Origin: Ustulina deusta
Taxonomy: Eukaryota > Ascomycota > Sordariomycetes > Xylariales > Xylariaceae
Length of the DNA: 64,000 nucleotides
Reading direction: 5' to 3'
NCBI GenBank assembly: GCA_023159155.1
Contig: JAJNNX010000008.1
Span: 372,001 to 436,000, forward strand
The translations under genes and the position numbers were made by a program. Under the pieces are notes generated by a model. It did no database searches. It saw nothing but the letters and a program-made list of their open reading frames with translations, and was not told the DNA's origin. Shown here piece after piece: positions 46,686 through 58,403 of the stretch (its first letter is position 1; each line of letters starts with the position of its first letter).

Positions 46686-48214
46686 CCTTGGCCGTATTTA
46701 TGCTGGAATCATGCTCGAGCCGCTATGGAGTGTCCTATTTTTGCTAGAGGTTCGTGTGATGACGGGATAGTAAGAATGGTGCTGTATAATTTCAGTGGAG
46801 TATCAACATCTCGAGTTGACGCCTTTGTGGTCTCAGAGCCTTGATATCGCCAGATATCGGGGCTAAGCTGATGAAAAGTAAATATAAAACGTAGAGTCAG
46901 AGAGGTAGGCCGACGGTTAAAGCCAAAATCGACCTTCGCACGACAAAGCACAGAACATCGAAATACGGTAGTCAGCTCCACCGCCACTGCATATACCTTC
47001 AGCTGCTTGACTACCGAGCCAACGTAGCGAAATATGATAGGCGTGATAGTATTGTCTGACCTCTCGATTCCCGCCGTAGACAGTAGTTTTGGTTCTCAAA
47101 CCCTTTAGAAACATGCGGAACAGCGCTTACCACGTAGCTTTGATGGTGTGGGTGGTATTAACCTATCATAGAATAACAGTCTGTGTTCTTAATCTTACAA
47201 AGGAGCGAGGGTCGGGCAAACCTGGTCCATAGGCATAAACACGTTTGGCCTAGGCCGATAAATCTGTGACTTAGGCCGAGGCATGGGGAGAGATCCCCTG
47301 AATATCAAACTGTGCATCTCCATGGGGCGGGTAAGTTGATCAACTGCGGGGTTGTGAACATTCATTATTCGACGATTTGAAGCGGGAATATTTAGTGGTT
47401 GTTGGGTAGTTTATCTTTCAGGTCAATAATGCTGTAATGAGGTGAGAAATTTCGTTATCAGCTGAGTCCGTTTGTTTTCTTCCAGGCATGACCTCGGCAT
47501 TGTGTGCTCTAGGGCGAGCATGAATGAACCAACAATGTCGAAGCGCCGCCCAGAACCAAAAATAAATCGCCCAGCTCATCCTGCGAGCGGGTGGCAGACA
47601 GCGAAGGAGGCGTGTAGGCGTGTTGGCGATTCGGAGGGATCTCACAATTCGAAACACTTACCGGTAGATCTCGGATAAGATTTATGGGACCCATTTCCCC
47701 CTGCCCCGTTAAAGACCCAACTGCACACTAGAGTTTATCATGAGCAGGGCTTGAGAATAAGCTAGATTCACTCTTAATATTATTATCTGGCTCAATAGAT
47801 GACGTCACATGGGGATGTAAATCAATGGGTTCGCGATTTGACCAAAGTCGCCCTTGGAACAGGAACACGCTTCAACTAGATCCCGCGGCTGTCCTGAATC
47901 TAGAGAATTGACCGTCGAATATTACTTCATGATGAGCCGCAGCCCTGGTGTCGGAGACGAATGCCGTCCGTGCGGCTTTAACTTGAAAGCTGGGCGGTTT
48001 GAAGGTAACAGTCAGCGGTAAACCGAGACCTGACCAAATGTCGCGCCATGGACTTCCGGAACTATCTCGTTCGTAAGCCCAAAGAAGGCACGTGGTCGGG
48101 CTCCTTAGACTGTTAAACATCCATGTTCGACGTAATAGTGACATCCGGGAGATTCAAGCAACACTGAATGTCGCAGTGTTTCCCACGTTGTCTTACCATT
48201 GGTAAAGGCCCTTT
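46686..48214. other. Intergenic region, 1.5 kb
   Basis: No gene recognised. Confidence 0.5.
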
Positions 48215-48679
48215 TCAGCCACTTCCAACGGGCTCAGGACGATGCGAGAACATCAACTTATACTTGACAATCTCGACGAGCTCCAAATCCTCCTTAGTAC
48301 TATCAGGGGATGAGTCGGCCATCTCCACATCTGGTCCGGACGTATGTCTCTTGCGAATGATGGCCACAGCTCTGGGTAATTTCTTCACTTCTCCAGTGAG
48401 CCTTTGGTGTTGTCCCACGTAGAGGTGAACCCGCTTCATCCACGCGGTACTCGAGGCATCTTGCGTTTCTGGATGATAATCTGGGAATGAGATGCGACCA
48501 ATTTCCAGCTCACGGTCGCCCAATTCACCACCATTATCGTCGAACTGAGGTAAGTTAATAGCCCCTTGCAGCTCAAGAATAGCCAGGCCGGACGGTGTCT
48601 GTATAAGCTGAGGTAAGGGATTGGCTGAAGGAGCTTCGACAGCGGCAGTCCGTAGATGAAGAGTTACCGAAGACGCCAT
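48215..48679 (-). CDS. CTF8: Ctf8, subunit of the Ctf18-RFC clamp loader
   Basis: Small subunit that joins Dcc1 and Ctf18 in the alternative PCNA loader used in sister-chromatid cohesion and fork-checkpoint signalling. Single exon, 154 residues. Family landmarks are GLAILELQGAI near the start, GRISFP, the hallmark LYVGQHQRLTGEVKKLPRAVAIIRKR, and the terminal VEIVKYKLMFSHRPEPV. It lies head to head with RPS6, with about 410 bp between start codons. Confidence 0.85.
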   Translation of the reverse strand: MASSVTLHLRTAAVEAPSANPLPQLIQTPSGLAILELQGAINLPQFDDNGGELGDRELEIGRISFPDYHPETQDASSTAWMKRVHLYVGQHQRLTGEVKKLPRAVAIIRKRHTSGPDVEMADSSPDSTKEDLELVEIVKYKLMFSHRPEPVGSG

Positions 48680-49088
48680 CTTAACCTGATCGAGGGGCGG
48701 TCAAGATTGTGTGGAAGCGAGGAGATGATTATCTTGTCCACCAAGTTCTCTGTACCTGGTGGCCACACTCGACCCGATAGTACTAGGTAGGTCCTGGGTT
48801 GAGCTTCCGAAGAAGGTACGTACTCGGCACCTACCTACCTAGGTACCTAGGTACCTAGGTATGCAAAGGATAGCTGATAAGATAAGAGATACAAACAGCC
48901 GGTGGTCCATGCACTCTCGCGTGCCCTAGAGCCACCCACCTTTTTGTGCTGGGTCCAGTAAAAAATTAGGATTAGCGAGAAAACCAAACCACAACCAAGC
49001 CTCGATTACTCTGACAATTCTCGGTCACGACTTGACTTCCTCCCTAACCCCCGTCACCCAAAGTCGATCGCCAACACCCGTCGCCGAG
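48680..49088. promoter_or_regulatory. Shared divergent promoter of CTF8 and RPS6
   Basis: Only 409 bp separate the two ATGs. It contains a CCTACCTACCTAGG/ACCTAGGT palindromic tandem tract (about 48830-48860). Specific factor sites were not identified. Confidence 0.4.
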
Positions 49089-50247
49089 ATGAAGCTGAAC
49101 ATCTCCTACCCTGCCAATGGCAGCCAGAAGCTGATCGAGATCGAAGATGAGCGGAAGCTCCGCGACTTCATGGAGAAGCGAGTACGTTGTCCGGTCCCGC
49201 CCTTCTTTCCGATAGCAGATAGTAGCGGATATTTCGACGAGCCGCGAGATGAATTACCGACCCTCCACGCAAGCCTGAAGAGCCTCCTGCCGGCAGACTT
49301 TGCATGACCATCTCGACGCCAAGACTATACCTACATTCTCAACGTGGCCGTGAATCGGGTTGCTAACGCGGTGGTGCTATCAGATGGGCCAAGAAGTCCC
49401 CGGTGACAACCTCGGCGATGAATTCAAGGGCTACATCTTCCGCGTTACCGGTGGAAACGACAAGCAGGGTTTCCCCATGAAGCAGGGTGTCCTGCACCCT
49501 ACCCGTGTCCGACTCCTGCTTTCCGAAGGCCACTCCTGCTACCGACCCCGCCGTACCGGTGAGCGCAAGCGAAAGTCCGTCCGTGGTTGCATCGTCGGCA
49601 TGGACCTGGCTGTCCTTGCCCTCTCCATCGTCAAGCAGGGCGACAGCGAACTCCCCGGTCTTACCGACGTCGTCCACCCCAAGCGCCTCGGTCCCAAGCG
49701 TGCTACCAAGATCCGCCGCTTCTTCGGCCTCAGCAAGGATGACGATGTAAGTAGGACTACAACACTCGTCATCACCTACTCGGTCGTTGCTTCTGCGGGA
49801 TGAGAGAGAAGAATCCCTAGCAGTGTAACCACCGAAGTAGAGTCTGAGAGGACAAATACACGAAATATGGGAATACGGGATGGCTAATATGTTGGGGTTT
49901 TCCCATTCCATTGAATAGGTCCGAAAGTACGTGATCCGACGTGAGGTCACCCCCAAGGGTGAGGGCAAGCAGCCTTACACCAAGGCTCCCCGTATCCAGA
50001 GACTGGTCACTCCCCAGCGTCTCCAGCACAAGCGCCATCGCACTGCGCTCAAGCGCCGCCAGGCCGAGAAGGTCAAGGACGAGGCCGTACGTCTTCCTAC
50101 CCTGCGAACTACCTGATTATATGACTATCCCACTAACAAGCTCCTTTACAGAACGAGTATGCCCAGATCCTGGCCAAGCGTGTCGCCGAGGCCCGCTCCT
50201 CCAAGGCTGATGCCCGCAAGAGAAGGGCAAGCTCCATGCGCAAGTAG
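49089..50247 (+). CDS. RPS6: 40S ribosomal protein S6 (eS6)
   Basis: Structural protein of the small ribosomal subunit and target of TOR-pathway kinases. Four exons (49089..49181, 49384..49746, 49919..50086, 50152..50247), all joined in phase 0, give 239 residues, the normal fungal length. The start [15 protein letters not shown], the core [20 protein letters not shown] and [20 protein letters not shown], and the basic C-terminal helix are typical. The C-terminus ends [10 protein letters not shown], keeping the phosphorylatable serine pair. The first two introns (202 and 172 nt) are long for this window, as is common in ribosomal protein genes. Confidence 0.96.
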
Positions 50248-50857
50248 ATGCTTCCAGGCGTTCGGTCGGTGTCTTCGGTGGTTGCATTTCAGCATGAAAA
50301 TCATGGCTATGGTAGGCATTGCGGGATTGCCACGAGTGGCTTTAGATAGGCCAACCAATGGCTTTAGTGTATTCCCCGGAGGCCACCAAAAAGAGAAACG
50401 AGATTAAGATTCCCAAGACCAGCATTTCCACTTGTTCAGCGATTCGTAAATCTATCATGTGTGATCTCGATATTTCGCAATTGTTCGGCTGCTATCTAGG
50501 GTATTCTGATAACCCAAACGCCATGATTTTATCTCCCAGTTGCAAATTCCCCAACCTATGCAAATTGCGCTCACTCATACAACATGGCCCCAACCAAAAC
50601 CTCAGGATAGCTACATACATCTCTCTATGTGGAGACAATTTATCACGTCCTCGAAACCTGGATGTTTTGAGGTAATTTATATGCAATGATGCCGTTCGCA
50701 CCTTATGCAGATAGTTCCCTGTTACCATTAACGCCAATTCGAACCCAGCGGACGCCATAAGAGGCAATCAATCTCTACCACAAGTATCCCCCCATCCACG
50801 CCCCCTTTTTTTTTTCCATTCCATGATCACCCATCATCCACACGCTCTCAATCTCGA
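50248..50857. other. Convergent 3' intergenic region
   Basis: 610 bp between the RPS6 and PRPP synthetase stops. No gene seen. Confidence 0.6.
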
Positions 50858-52264
50858 CTAAGCGGGGGCATGGTTGAACAAGAAACTATAACATCGTCAG
50901 TTGAGGCGTCAAATGAGCTACGGGCGGGCGGAATATCATTTTACCTGACGCTCTCTCCGTTATGTGTTCGTCGAATAGCCTCGGCCAGCGTGGGGCTTAC
51001 GTCGATGACGCGCAGCTTGTTGCAGCGGTCTACCTTGTCGCCGAGGGGGACGGTGTTGGTGACGACGATTTGACTCAGACAGCTCTCGTTAAGAATGTTG
51101 ATCGCATCGCCGCTCAAAATGCCGTGGGTGACAATGGCGATGACCTCGGCAGCGCCGTGGTCCTTGACCGTCTTGGCAGCCTTGGCTAGAGTTCCGCAGG
51201 TATCTGCCATGTCGTCCACAAGGATCGCGACCTTGTCCACCACGTCTCCAACGAGCACCATGCGTCCGACAACGTTGGGCCGGGGGCGCTCTTTGTGAAT
51301 GAGAGCGAAGCCTCGGTCTAAGCGGTCGGCGATAGCAGTAGCTCTACATGGAGAAGAATGACATTAGCTTTAAGGTCCTGTGACCGTCTCCCCTATCTTG
51401 GCAAAGTTCACGTCCACTCACCGTTTGGCGCCGCCGGCGTCCGGACTGACAATGACGACATCCTTAGTGCCTTGGTTCTCGCGAATCCAACGCAGGACGC
51501 TGGGTTCGGCGTAGAGGTTGTCCACGGGAACGTTAAAGAAGCCCTGGATCTGAGAGGCATGCAGATCCATGGTGATAACATGGTTGCAGCCAGCAGTTTG
51601 CAGCATGTTCGCAATGAGCTTAGCGGAGATGGGGGCACGGCTCTTATCCTTTTTGTCCTGTCGTGCGTACGGGAAGTTGGGGATGACAGCGGTGATGCGT
51701 CGGGCAGAGGCGGTTCGACATGCGTGGATCATAATCAGAAGCTCCATCAGGCCATCGTTGATGTCGCCCGGGGCAGTGGACTGGAGAATGAACACTAGAA
51801 AAGCATATTCCGTCAGAACAGTGTTTTGCGTGCAAGGTGTGGCTGATCTGTAGGTCAGCGGATTTAGAGCATGCCGTACCATCTTCGTCGCGAACCGATT
51901 CACCAATTGTAACACTCGTCTCCTGATTGGAGTAGTTGAGACTGAGAGTCTTTGCGATCTCAACGCCCAACCTATTCGTCGGACTTTAGTTAGCTAGTGT
52001 TGCGATCTTTTCAAGTTATGTAGATCAAAGGAAGGTTGGGCAGTATGTTGGGTAGGCCATTAATAGCCGTGCAGAGCGTCGCACGAGAGATGCGACCTGC
52101 TGAAACGGGCGCAGAATAATGGGAGGATTAAAAAAGGAAAGAGATAAAAAATAAGAAGCAATGCGATCAATCAATCAATCTGCGTACCGGTCGGCAACCA
52201 GGCTCGCCAGCACCGGATGACTATTTCCCGAGAGCAATTTGATCTCATTCGCCATGTCGCCCAT
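50858..52264 (-). CDS. Ribose-phosphate pyrophosphokinase (PRPP synthetase)
   Basis: Makes PRPP from ribose-5-phosphate and ATP for purine, pyrimidine, His and Trp synthesis. Five exons (52188..52264, 51880..51971, 51422..51794, 50945..51343, 50858..50885) keep phase and give 322 residues. Landmarks are [13 protein letters not shown], the ATP-loop [20 protein letters not shown], the divalent-metal site [27 protein letters not shown], and the PRPP-binding loop [14 protein letters not shown]. The last exon has only 28 nt and supplies FLFNHAPA. Two in-frame ATGs occur (52264 and 52255); I took the first, and the second would begin MANEIKLL. Of the yeast paralogues it has the length of the short PRS2/3/4 type, without the long insertions of PRS1/PRS5. 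Confidence 0.94.
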
Positions 52265-54100
52265 CGTGACCAAGAGAAGGAGGGGAAGCCGAGCAAGACA
52301 ATTGGGAATTGATGCTTTTATAAAGCCAGATGCAGACCTCAGCTGAAGCAAAGACTGCTGGCGCTGGAACCCAGTTGGTTTGGGGGACAAAAAGCGCAAG
52401 AAAAACTTGAGCTGTCTTAGCGACTACACGTGGGAAACAGTCCAATCGGCTCGAATCGGTGGTGAATCGCGGGGTGTGCTTAGATTAATTGCAACACTGA
52501 TGCGCGCTCGGGAACTTGTGTCTGCTGCAGCAATTGCTCGAGATGGAGGGCAAGCTGAGATGGTGATGCAACGCAACGATCCGACAGAAAAGCAACAGTT
52601 TTAACCAGTCCGGACGAAGGACTCGACAATGCGAGTCGCCATAGACCAAGTTCAAGCTTCGGATGTCTATGTAAGCTGTCATGGAGCAATGAATGGACAT
52701 GAATGGGCCATTATGGTATACTATACTTGAACTAGGTAATATACCGCAGCGCCTGGACTGCGTATGCATAGACCTGTCTAGGTACATTGTACGGCTATTG
52801 GGTTACAATGTGTGTATACCTGGATAGTGTGCGTGGGGAAAAGATTTTCGCCTGTGCATGTGAAAACTCAACGGTTCATTGCTACGTACTTGGGTACCAA
52901 GTGGAGCCGAATCGGGTTAGACAGAATGCCTACTGAAAAAAACATGAAACTAACGACTGCAGCCAGCCATTTTCTCGCCTCGCTCCCGTCACAGTAACAG
53001 TCAAGCCTTGCTTGAAAGTAGGAGTCAGGCCCTATGTCCAGACCAGACTGTTCCCATGCATGAATTATCAATCTAAAAATTCAAAATACCTCCATGTCAA
53101 GGGAGGATGGGTAATGATACAAGGAGGACAAAAGATAAGCCACTAGTACTCTGCTACTATCTATATTTATCACAAGGAACATCCGCTCAGTACTAGTACA
53201 ACGTACATGTAACGTGGGTCACACCGGACCGGAGTTACACCTATCTACATAGGGAGTGCATGTTTGTTACACATGATGTGAAGGACATCTTCTTTGTTTG
53301 CTGTACACTTGACTAAATAATTAAGAAAACAAGGGAGGGGAGGAACGAAAAAGCCTACTTGTCTTACATACTCAGTACCTACCTAGTAGTATGATAAATC
53401 ACCTAGTTCAGCAAACATAAGCTGCCCCTAGCCAACAAACCACCACTCTAACCATTCAAGAGCCTCCAAAGTTGCGAGATCCTGTCAGCCCATATCTTAA
53501 GAGCTTTTCTAGGCATTCCACAACTACTACGTCTTACCAGAAATAGGTGCTGCTGATCGGGACATTGGTTAAGAACAGAGCACCCGGCACCCATGTTAAA
53601 AACCTTGGTCGTTTTGAGGCTGTAGTATCCTAGGATCTCTGAAAGAACCCGTACTCAGTCCAGGTCTCTGTCGGGGAATCTTAGGGATCACAGAACGGCC
53701 CATCCCAGAGAGGTCTCACGAAGCAGGGTTTACTCGAACCTCAAAGCTTTCGAGCCCATCAAGGGAGCTGAGGCCCCTGTATATTGACGGCATTGCCATA
53801 GCAATATCCCATAGGCTAATTTTTCATAGGAGCTTAGTAGGATATCCATTGGAGCCTCACCTAGGGAGTCCTTGTTTGCTAGTCCATATGTTAGGTACGG
53901 GCGTTCCTACCATAGATAGCCATTGCCTATATCATCCTAAGATCGGTTGTCTGTCCAATCCATTTCAGCCCCAGGATGTATGTATTACCACTTAACACTA
54001 GTACCACTTAACATCAAATTCCAGTGGGGGATAAAATAGGAGGGAGGGGGCTAAAGCGAGTGTTCAACCCCTCCGTGGTGGTTGCAAGAAGAACATCTCG

Positions 54101-54176
54101 AGACCTCCCTGAGAATCAAACCCAGACTAGCGGAATCAAAATCCGCCGTGATAGCCTTTACAGTATCTAGGAAGTC
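54101..54176 (-). tRNA. tRNA-Gln(UUG)-like sequence, probably a pseudogene
   Basis: On the minus strand there is a recognisable anticodon arm (GCGGA/TCCGC stem, loop TTTTGAT, anticodon TTG), a T arm (CTGGG/CTCAG, loop TTTGATT) and a 7-bp acceptor (GACTTCC/GGAGGTC). The spacer between acceptor and D arm is several bases too long, the D stem is weakened, and the T loop has TTTGATT instead of TTCGATT. These look like decay, including C-to-T change. Confidence 0.5.
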
Positions 54177-54179
54177 GGT

Positions 54180-54262
54180 GAAATATGAGACGAGCATGGT
54201 GGGGGATCGAACCCGGGACTTCTCGCAAGCAGTGCTGTAGGGTGAGCTCTAGGCGAGAATTA
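54180..54262 (-). repeat. Second tRNA-like, B-box-containing block
   Basis: Minus strand, just upstream of the Gln-like unit. It contains a perfect Pol III B box (GGTTCGATCCC, near 54198-54208) after GCGAGAAGTCCC, but the T stem pairs only partly and no cloverleaf closes. It may be a tRNA relic or the head of a tRNA-derived repeat. Confidence 0.35.
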
Positions 54263-55395
54263 GCAAAAACGATGTATATGTTCTCGATGTAACGACCCCA
54301 CCAGACCACCAGACCACCAAGCCGGGACCGGACCCATTCCTTATGTTCGAGGGCGTGATTCAATATCGTGGGGTCTCAGGCTCTACGCGATACGGATGGG
54401 GAATGGGCGGAATTTCATTAGCTGTGAGCAACCGAGTGGAGGAGGAGGGTGTTGAGAGTTATCTCGACGCAATTGCATTCCGTGGTTGGGTCTGTGGGTT
54501 TCCGGTGTGCTAATACTCCGGGGTAGATTCCAAGAAGCAGCCGCGGCACCAGTCCTACAAACAAAAATCCCGGACAGCGGCATGGCCACGTGCTGTTCCA
54601 TGGACAAGATATTGTCGTATTAGGGCGTTATGCGAACGCGGGAGACGAATTTAGAGACATGTTTTAAGTTCAGCCCGGTAAACCTTTGAGATCTGCAGCA
54701 AGGGGACAGATACAACGGCCTCGTAGCATGATTGAAGCAATTCTCTTGTTAAGCAAAATCTCAATTGGGGCGTTGGGAACATCTAATTTGGGTATCCAGC
54801 TTTTCTTCTTTTTTTATTTTCTCTGTTTTTCAGGCATGTGAAAATGGGTTGGGAGACAGCATCGTACCTATATGCATTTTCTGATTTTCTGTCCAATAGA
54901 AATTTAGAACCTGAATCCCCCTTGGCCTTTGCCAACGCACAGACCATAGCTTAAATGAAGCCACCCAGCCAATCTTTCCCCACACGGCCCCGGGGAAGGC
55001 TCGCTAATTCGCCAGCCATCACACCTCTCTCAACGTTCCATCATCAAACCACACGTCCATCTTCCGAGCAACCACATCTTCACCCGGGGATCACAAGTCA
55101 GCGCCAATTACCATTGGCAGCCGATACGCGCGAACAGACGCCGTCGGAAACCAACGCGACTATTTCGAGCTCTCGCTTTGCTCCTCAGATGACCTGAGTC
55201 TCCGCGCATTCGCACAAGTGCATCATCGCGACTTGCACCTCGCGGGAACCTGCATCTCCCCAGCCATACTTCCAGCTAGCTCTCAATTCGCATCATCCAG
55301 CGATACAACTTCTCCCCACCGCCGAAATCCCCAGCGCTGCACCGCGATTTTCTTCCCGAGCACCCCACATACGCCCGCCCCATATCCCGCACACA

Positions 55396-56032
55396 ATGGC
55401 GAGCGTACCGACAGAGAACGAGCAAGTCCCATCGGGCACCGCACCGCAGAGCGAAGAAGCGCATCCTGTGCCAGTAGAGGCCAAGGTGGCGACCAAGAAA
55501 GACACATCGCTGAAGGAATTCCTCTCGAAGATGGATGACTATGCGCCCATCGTAAGCGCCCCGGATTTATTTCCGCACTCCCTCTTTCTTAGCACATGTA
55601 ATCTAACAGTGTATTCCCCCCCCCCAAAAGATCCCAGACGCCGTGACAAACTACTACATGACGAAGGCCGGGCTGCCCCCACCACCTCACACGGACCCCC
55701 GTCTAGCGCGCCTGATCGCGCTCGCCGTCCAGAAGTTCGTCGCGGACGTCGCGGCCGACGCGTACCAGTACAGTCGGATCCGGGCGTCGAACACGAGCGC
55801 GAACAACCCCATGGGGAATCTCGGCGCGGCCGCTGGCATCGCCGTCCCGGGTCAGGCGCCCGCGGGCGGCAAGGACCAGGGACGGGGCGCGCCGTTAGGG
55901 ATCCAGAGAGCCGGGTACGGCGGCGGCGGGCAGGGCGGCAGCCAGAACCGCACCGTCCTCACCATGGAGGATCTCGGGATGGCGGTCGGCGAGTACGGCG
56001 TCAACGTCAAGCGCAGCGAATTTTACCGGTAG
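55396..56032 (+). CDS. TAF10: Transcription initiation factor TFIID/SAGA subunit TAF10
   Basis: Histone-fold subunit shared by TFIID and SAGA. Two exons (55396..55551, 55631..56032) give 185 residues. The fold begins [19 protein letters not shown] and continues [34 protein letters not shown] and AYQYSRIR, the TAF10 signature. A Gly-rich loop (residues ~115-155) is inserted before the final helix, [16 protein letters not shown]. It ends in KRSEFYR. Confidence 0.9.
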
Positions 56033-56627
56033 ACGGGGTTATCATCATGCCTGCGCCACTACTACTATACCCAAGTTCTGTCGCTTCCCGAGGGAATTGC
56101 GACGTTGCAAGTTGGGCGTCCCATCATACGGTATTACAGGGGGCATACATACTCGATTGCGGCCTAGAGTGGCGTACGGCGTTCAGGGCTTGCACAGAGA
56201 ATACTGCATTTCACAGCGGCTGGCTAGCATGGTCGGGACCTGTTTGTTTGTTTTTTTTCGGAAGGCCGGGATTGCCTGATTTACAAATATTTCTATGTAT
56301 AAAAACGTAGTTTGAAGGTTTCTCGCCTCGATACTATCCACGAAGAAAGTCTTTGCAGACACAAAATGATTACCGCAAATCTGCGGATTCTGTCGTCTTT
56401 AACGTGTCATGTTTTTTTACATTTCAGATTTGGTTTTGTAGTGTACATTGCGGAAGCGATTCGACAAACAGGTCAATACCCCTTGCCGTGTTATCGCTTC
56501 CAGTGCCCATACATAAAACGCCGTTGGGTTATGCCGTACGGCTTTCTTTCTTCCGCTCTTCTCTCGTTCGCACTCGTCTATCCGCAATTATAGAATCGTA
56601 TTCCTCCGCAGGCTATCCCGAGCCCGT
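56033..56627. other. Convergent 3' intergenic region
   Basis: No gene recognised between the TAF10 and mitochondrial S19 stop codons. Confidence 0.6.
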
Positions 56628-57283
56628 TTACTTCGCTCGAGCCCAGACGAAGGGCTTCCTCGTCCTATCGTAAACAGATATCAAGTTAGCTCAGCGCACC
56701 TGGATAAATCCAACCCCCCTAGACGAAGAAAAAAAAAAGCCAAAAGAGTTGGACTTCGGGGGGGTGTCTACGCACGGAGAGAACTCGCCCAGCTTGTGTC
56801 CGACCATGTCCTCGGTGATGGTCACGTCGTTGTACACCTTGCCATTGTATACCTGGAACTTGAGGCCGACGAAGTTGGGCAGGATGGTGGCGGCGCGCGC
56901 TTGTGTCCTGATCGGCTTTATTTTCTCGCCGGGCTTTGGACGTGTGATGGGAAGACTGCGGGACGACGAGGCTACGTCAGAATCTCGGTCTTGGAATTTG
57001 TATATATATTGGTTGGTTGGTCTTCTGGGCTGGTGGAAAGGGAAACCCCCTGACAAGTTCTTCTTCGCTCGCTTGAAGTTTCGTACGTCTGCTCTATTCG
57101 GGGAGAAGGGGGGGAGGGGGGCAGGTTGGAATTGCCTTACGCGACGATATGCGGACCTAATTTAGGACGAACAACGATGGTTAGCACCCGACGACTTCAG
57201 AGGTACATACAAAAAATGAAAAAAAAAAGAGGCTCACCTTTCCACACGGATCGGCCCTTGAGCAGACACCGCGTGGGCTGCAT
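56628..57283 (-). CDS. RSM19: Mitochondrial small-subunit ribosomal protein uS19m
   Basis: Four exons (57238..57283, 57141..57156, 56776..56955, 56628..56664) keep phase and give 92 residues, the same length as bacterial S19. The start [17 protein letters not shown] matches the S19 opening. The core reads [38 protein letters not shown] and GEFSPTRK. The second exon is a 16-nt micro-exon encoding parts of GPHIVA. The protein joins the 37S mitochondrial ribosome. The short basic start may act as the targeting signal. Confidence 0.9.
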
Positions 57284-58403
57284 CTTGTTGGAATGTGCGA
57301 CAACGGTGTCGTGAGGTGGATATTTGAGAGATCCCATCGCAACTCAATTTCCATGTTTATCGCATTATCGGGGATTTCTTTCTCACCTTCGGCCGACGGA
57401 CCGACTCTGCGACACTGACGGCTCGATGACACCTGGAACGGGAACTTGGTGCGGCCCCACAATTTCGTGCAACGGAGATCCCCGGTCTCTATACCCATCA
57501 CTTCACCTACCGTACCTACCTCCTCCAAGACAGAGCTTTGCACTGTACAACCTATCTAGACATCAAGACATGTGATTTGCCGTTTATCCCCCAATGGCTT
57601 ATTACATATGTATTTGCCTATATGGTTGCGCCCTCCCGTAAACATCCCATACGTGAATTCTCCTCTGAGGAATGCATTCTCCGGCTTGGACTTCTTTCGC
57701 TACTGCTGTACGGAGCGCGAATCCCCGCCCCCCTCAAAGGAGCGACGTTGGCCTGGGAGGTTAATATTGAACGTCGCCGGCGTTGGCCAGACCACTTGGA
57801 TACGCATCTGGTCCCGTTTCGCTAATCCTTTATCATGGTAAAAAATGCACTGTAGACCTGTTGTTTGAACGGAATCGCCCGCCAGGTACGAATTCCAAGC
57901 TCGTGATGAAAACAGCATTCAACGTCTACAGCACAAGGATCCAAGATATCAGCATTGTATGTATGAATGTATGTATGTACGTGCGTAGAGCTATGGAAAC
58001 CAGTCTTGGCTGGCTTTCATGGAGTCACAGCACCCGCCTTAGCATTCAGTTGGTGGACATCATCTCGCTAACTTCGGCGTGTAAGCTCCACGAGAGCCGT
58101 GGAGTTCCAACATGAGGCTCGTCGGCACGATCACAGATCAAATCCACCTTTCCAGCGACTCTCGATGTCCTATTCGACGCCGGACACTGCCTTCTCGTAA
58201 TTATTATACACCTCCCTGCCCTTATGCGAGGCGGAGCTACGACCTCCGCCTCAAATCGTTTCGTTTCTTTTCGTCTTCTCAGCTGTGAACTTGCAAGACA
58301 TATAAGCGCGAGTGACCCCGTCGGGCGTTTTAGATAATACCTCGCCATGACCAGGCATCTTATTACCCTAGGCATCTTGTAAACCCCCCAACGTTTAGTC
58401 ATC
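57284..58403. other. Divergent intergenic region, 1.1 kb
   Basis: Promoters of RSM19 and the endoglucanase. No gene recognised. Confidence 0.6.

Larger units (their letters stand above)
52265..55395. other. Intergenic region, 3.1 kb
   Basis: The longest gene-free stretch. Apart from the tRNA-like block at 54.1-54.26 kb, no gene was recognised. Confidence 0.55.

Noticed and set aside
49363..49968. 201-codon minus-strand frame antisense to RPS6
   Set aside because: Shadow of the strongly biased RPS6 codons; no family resemblance, and RPS6 is certain.
51358..51798. Plus-strand frame antisense to PRPP synthetase
   Set aside because: Shadow frame; it crosses the synthetase intron without splice logic.
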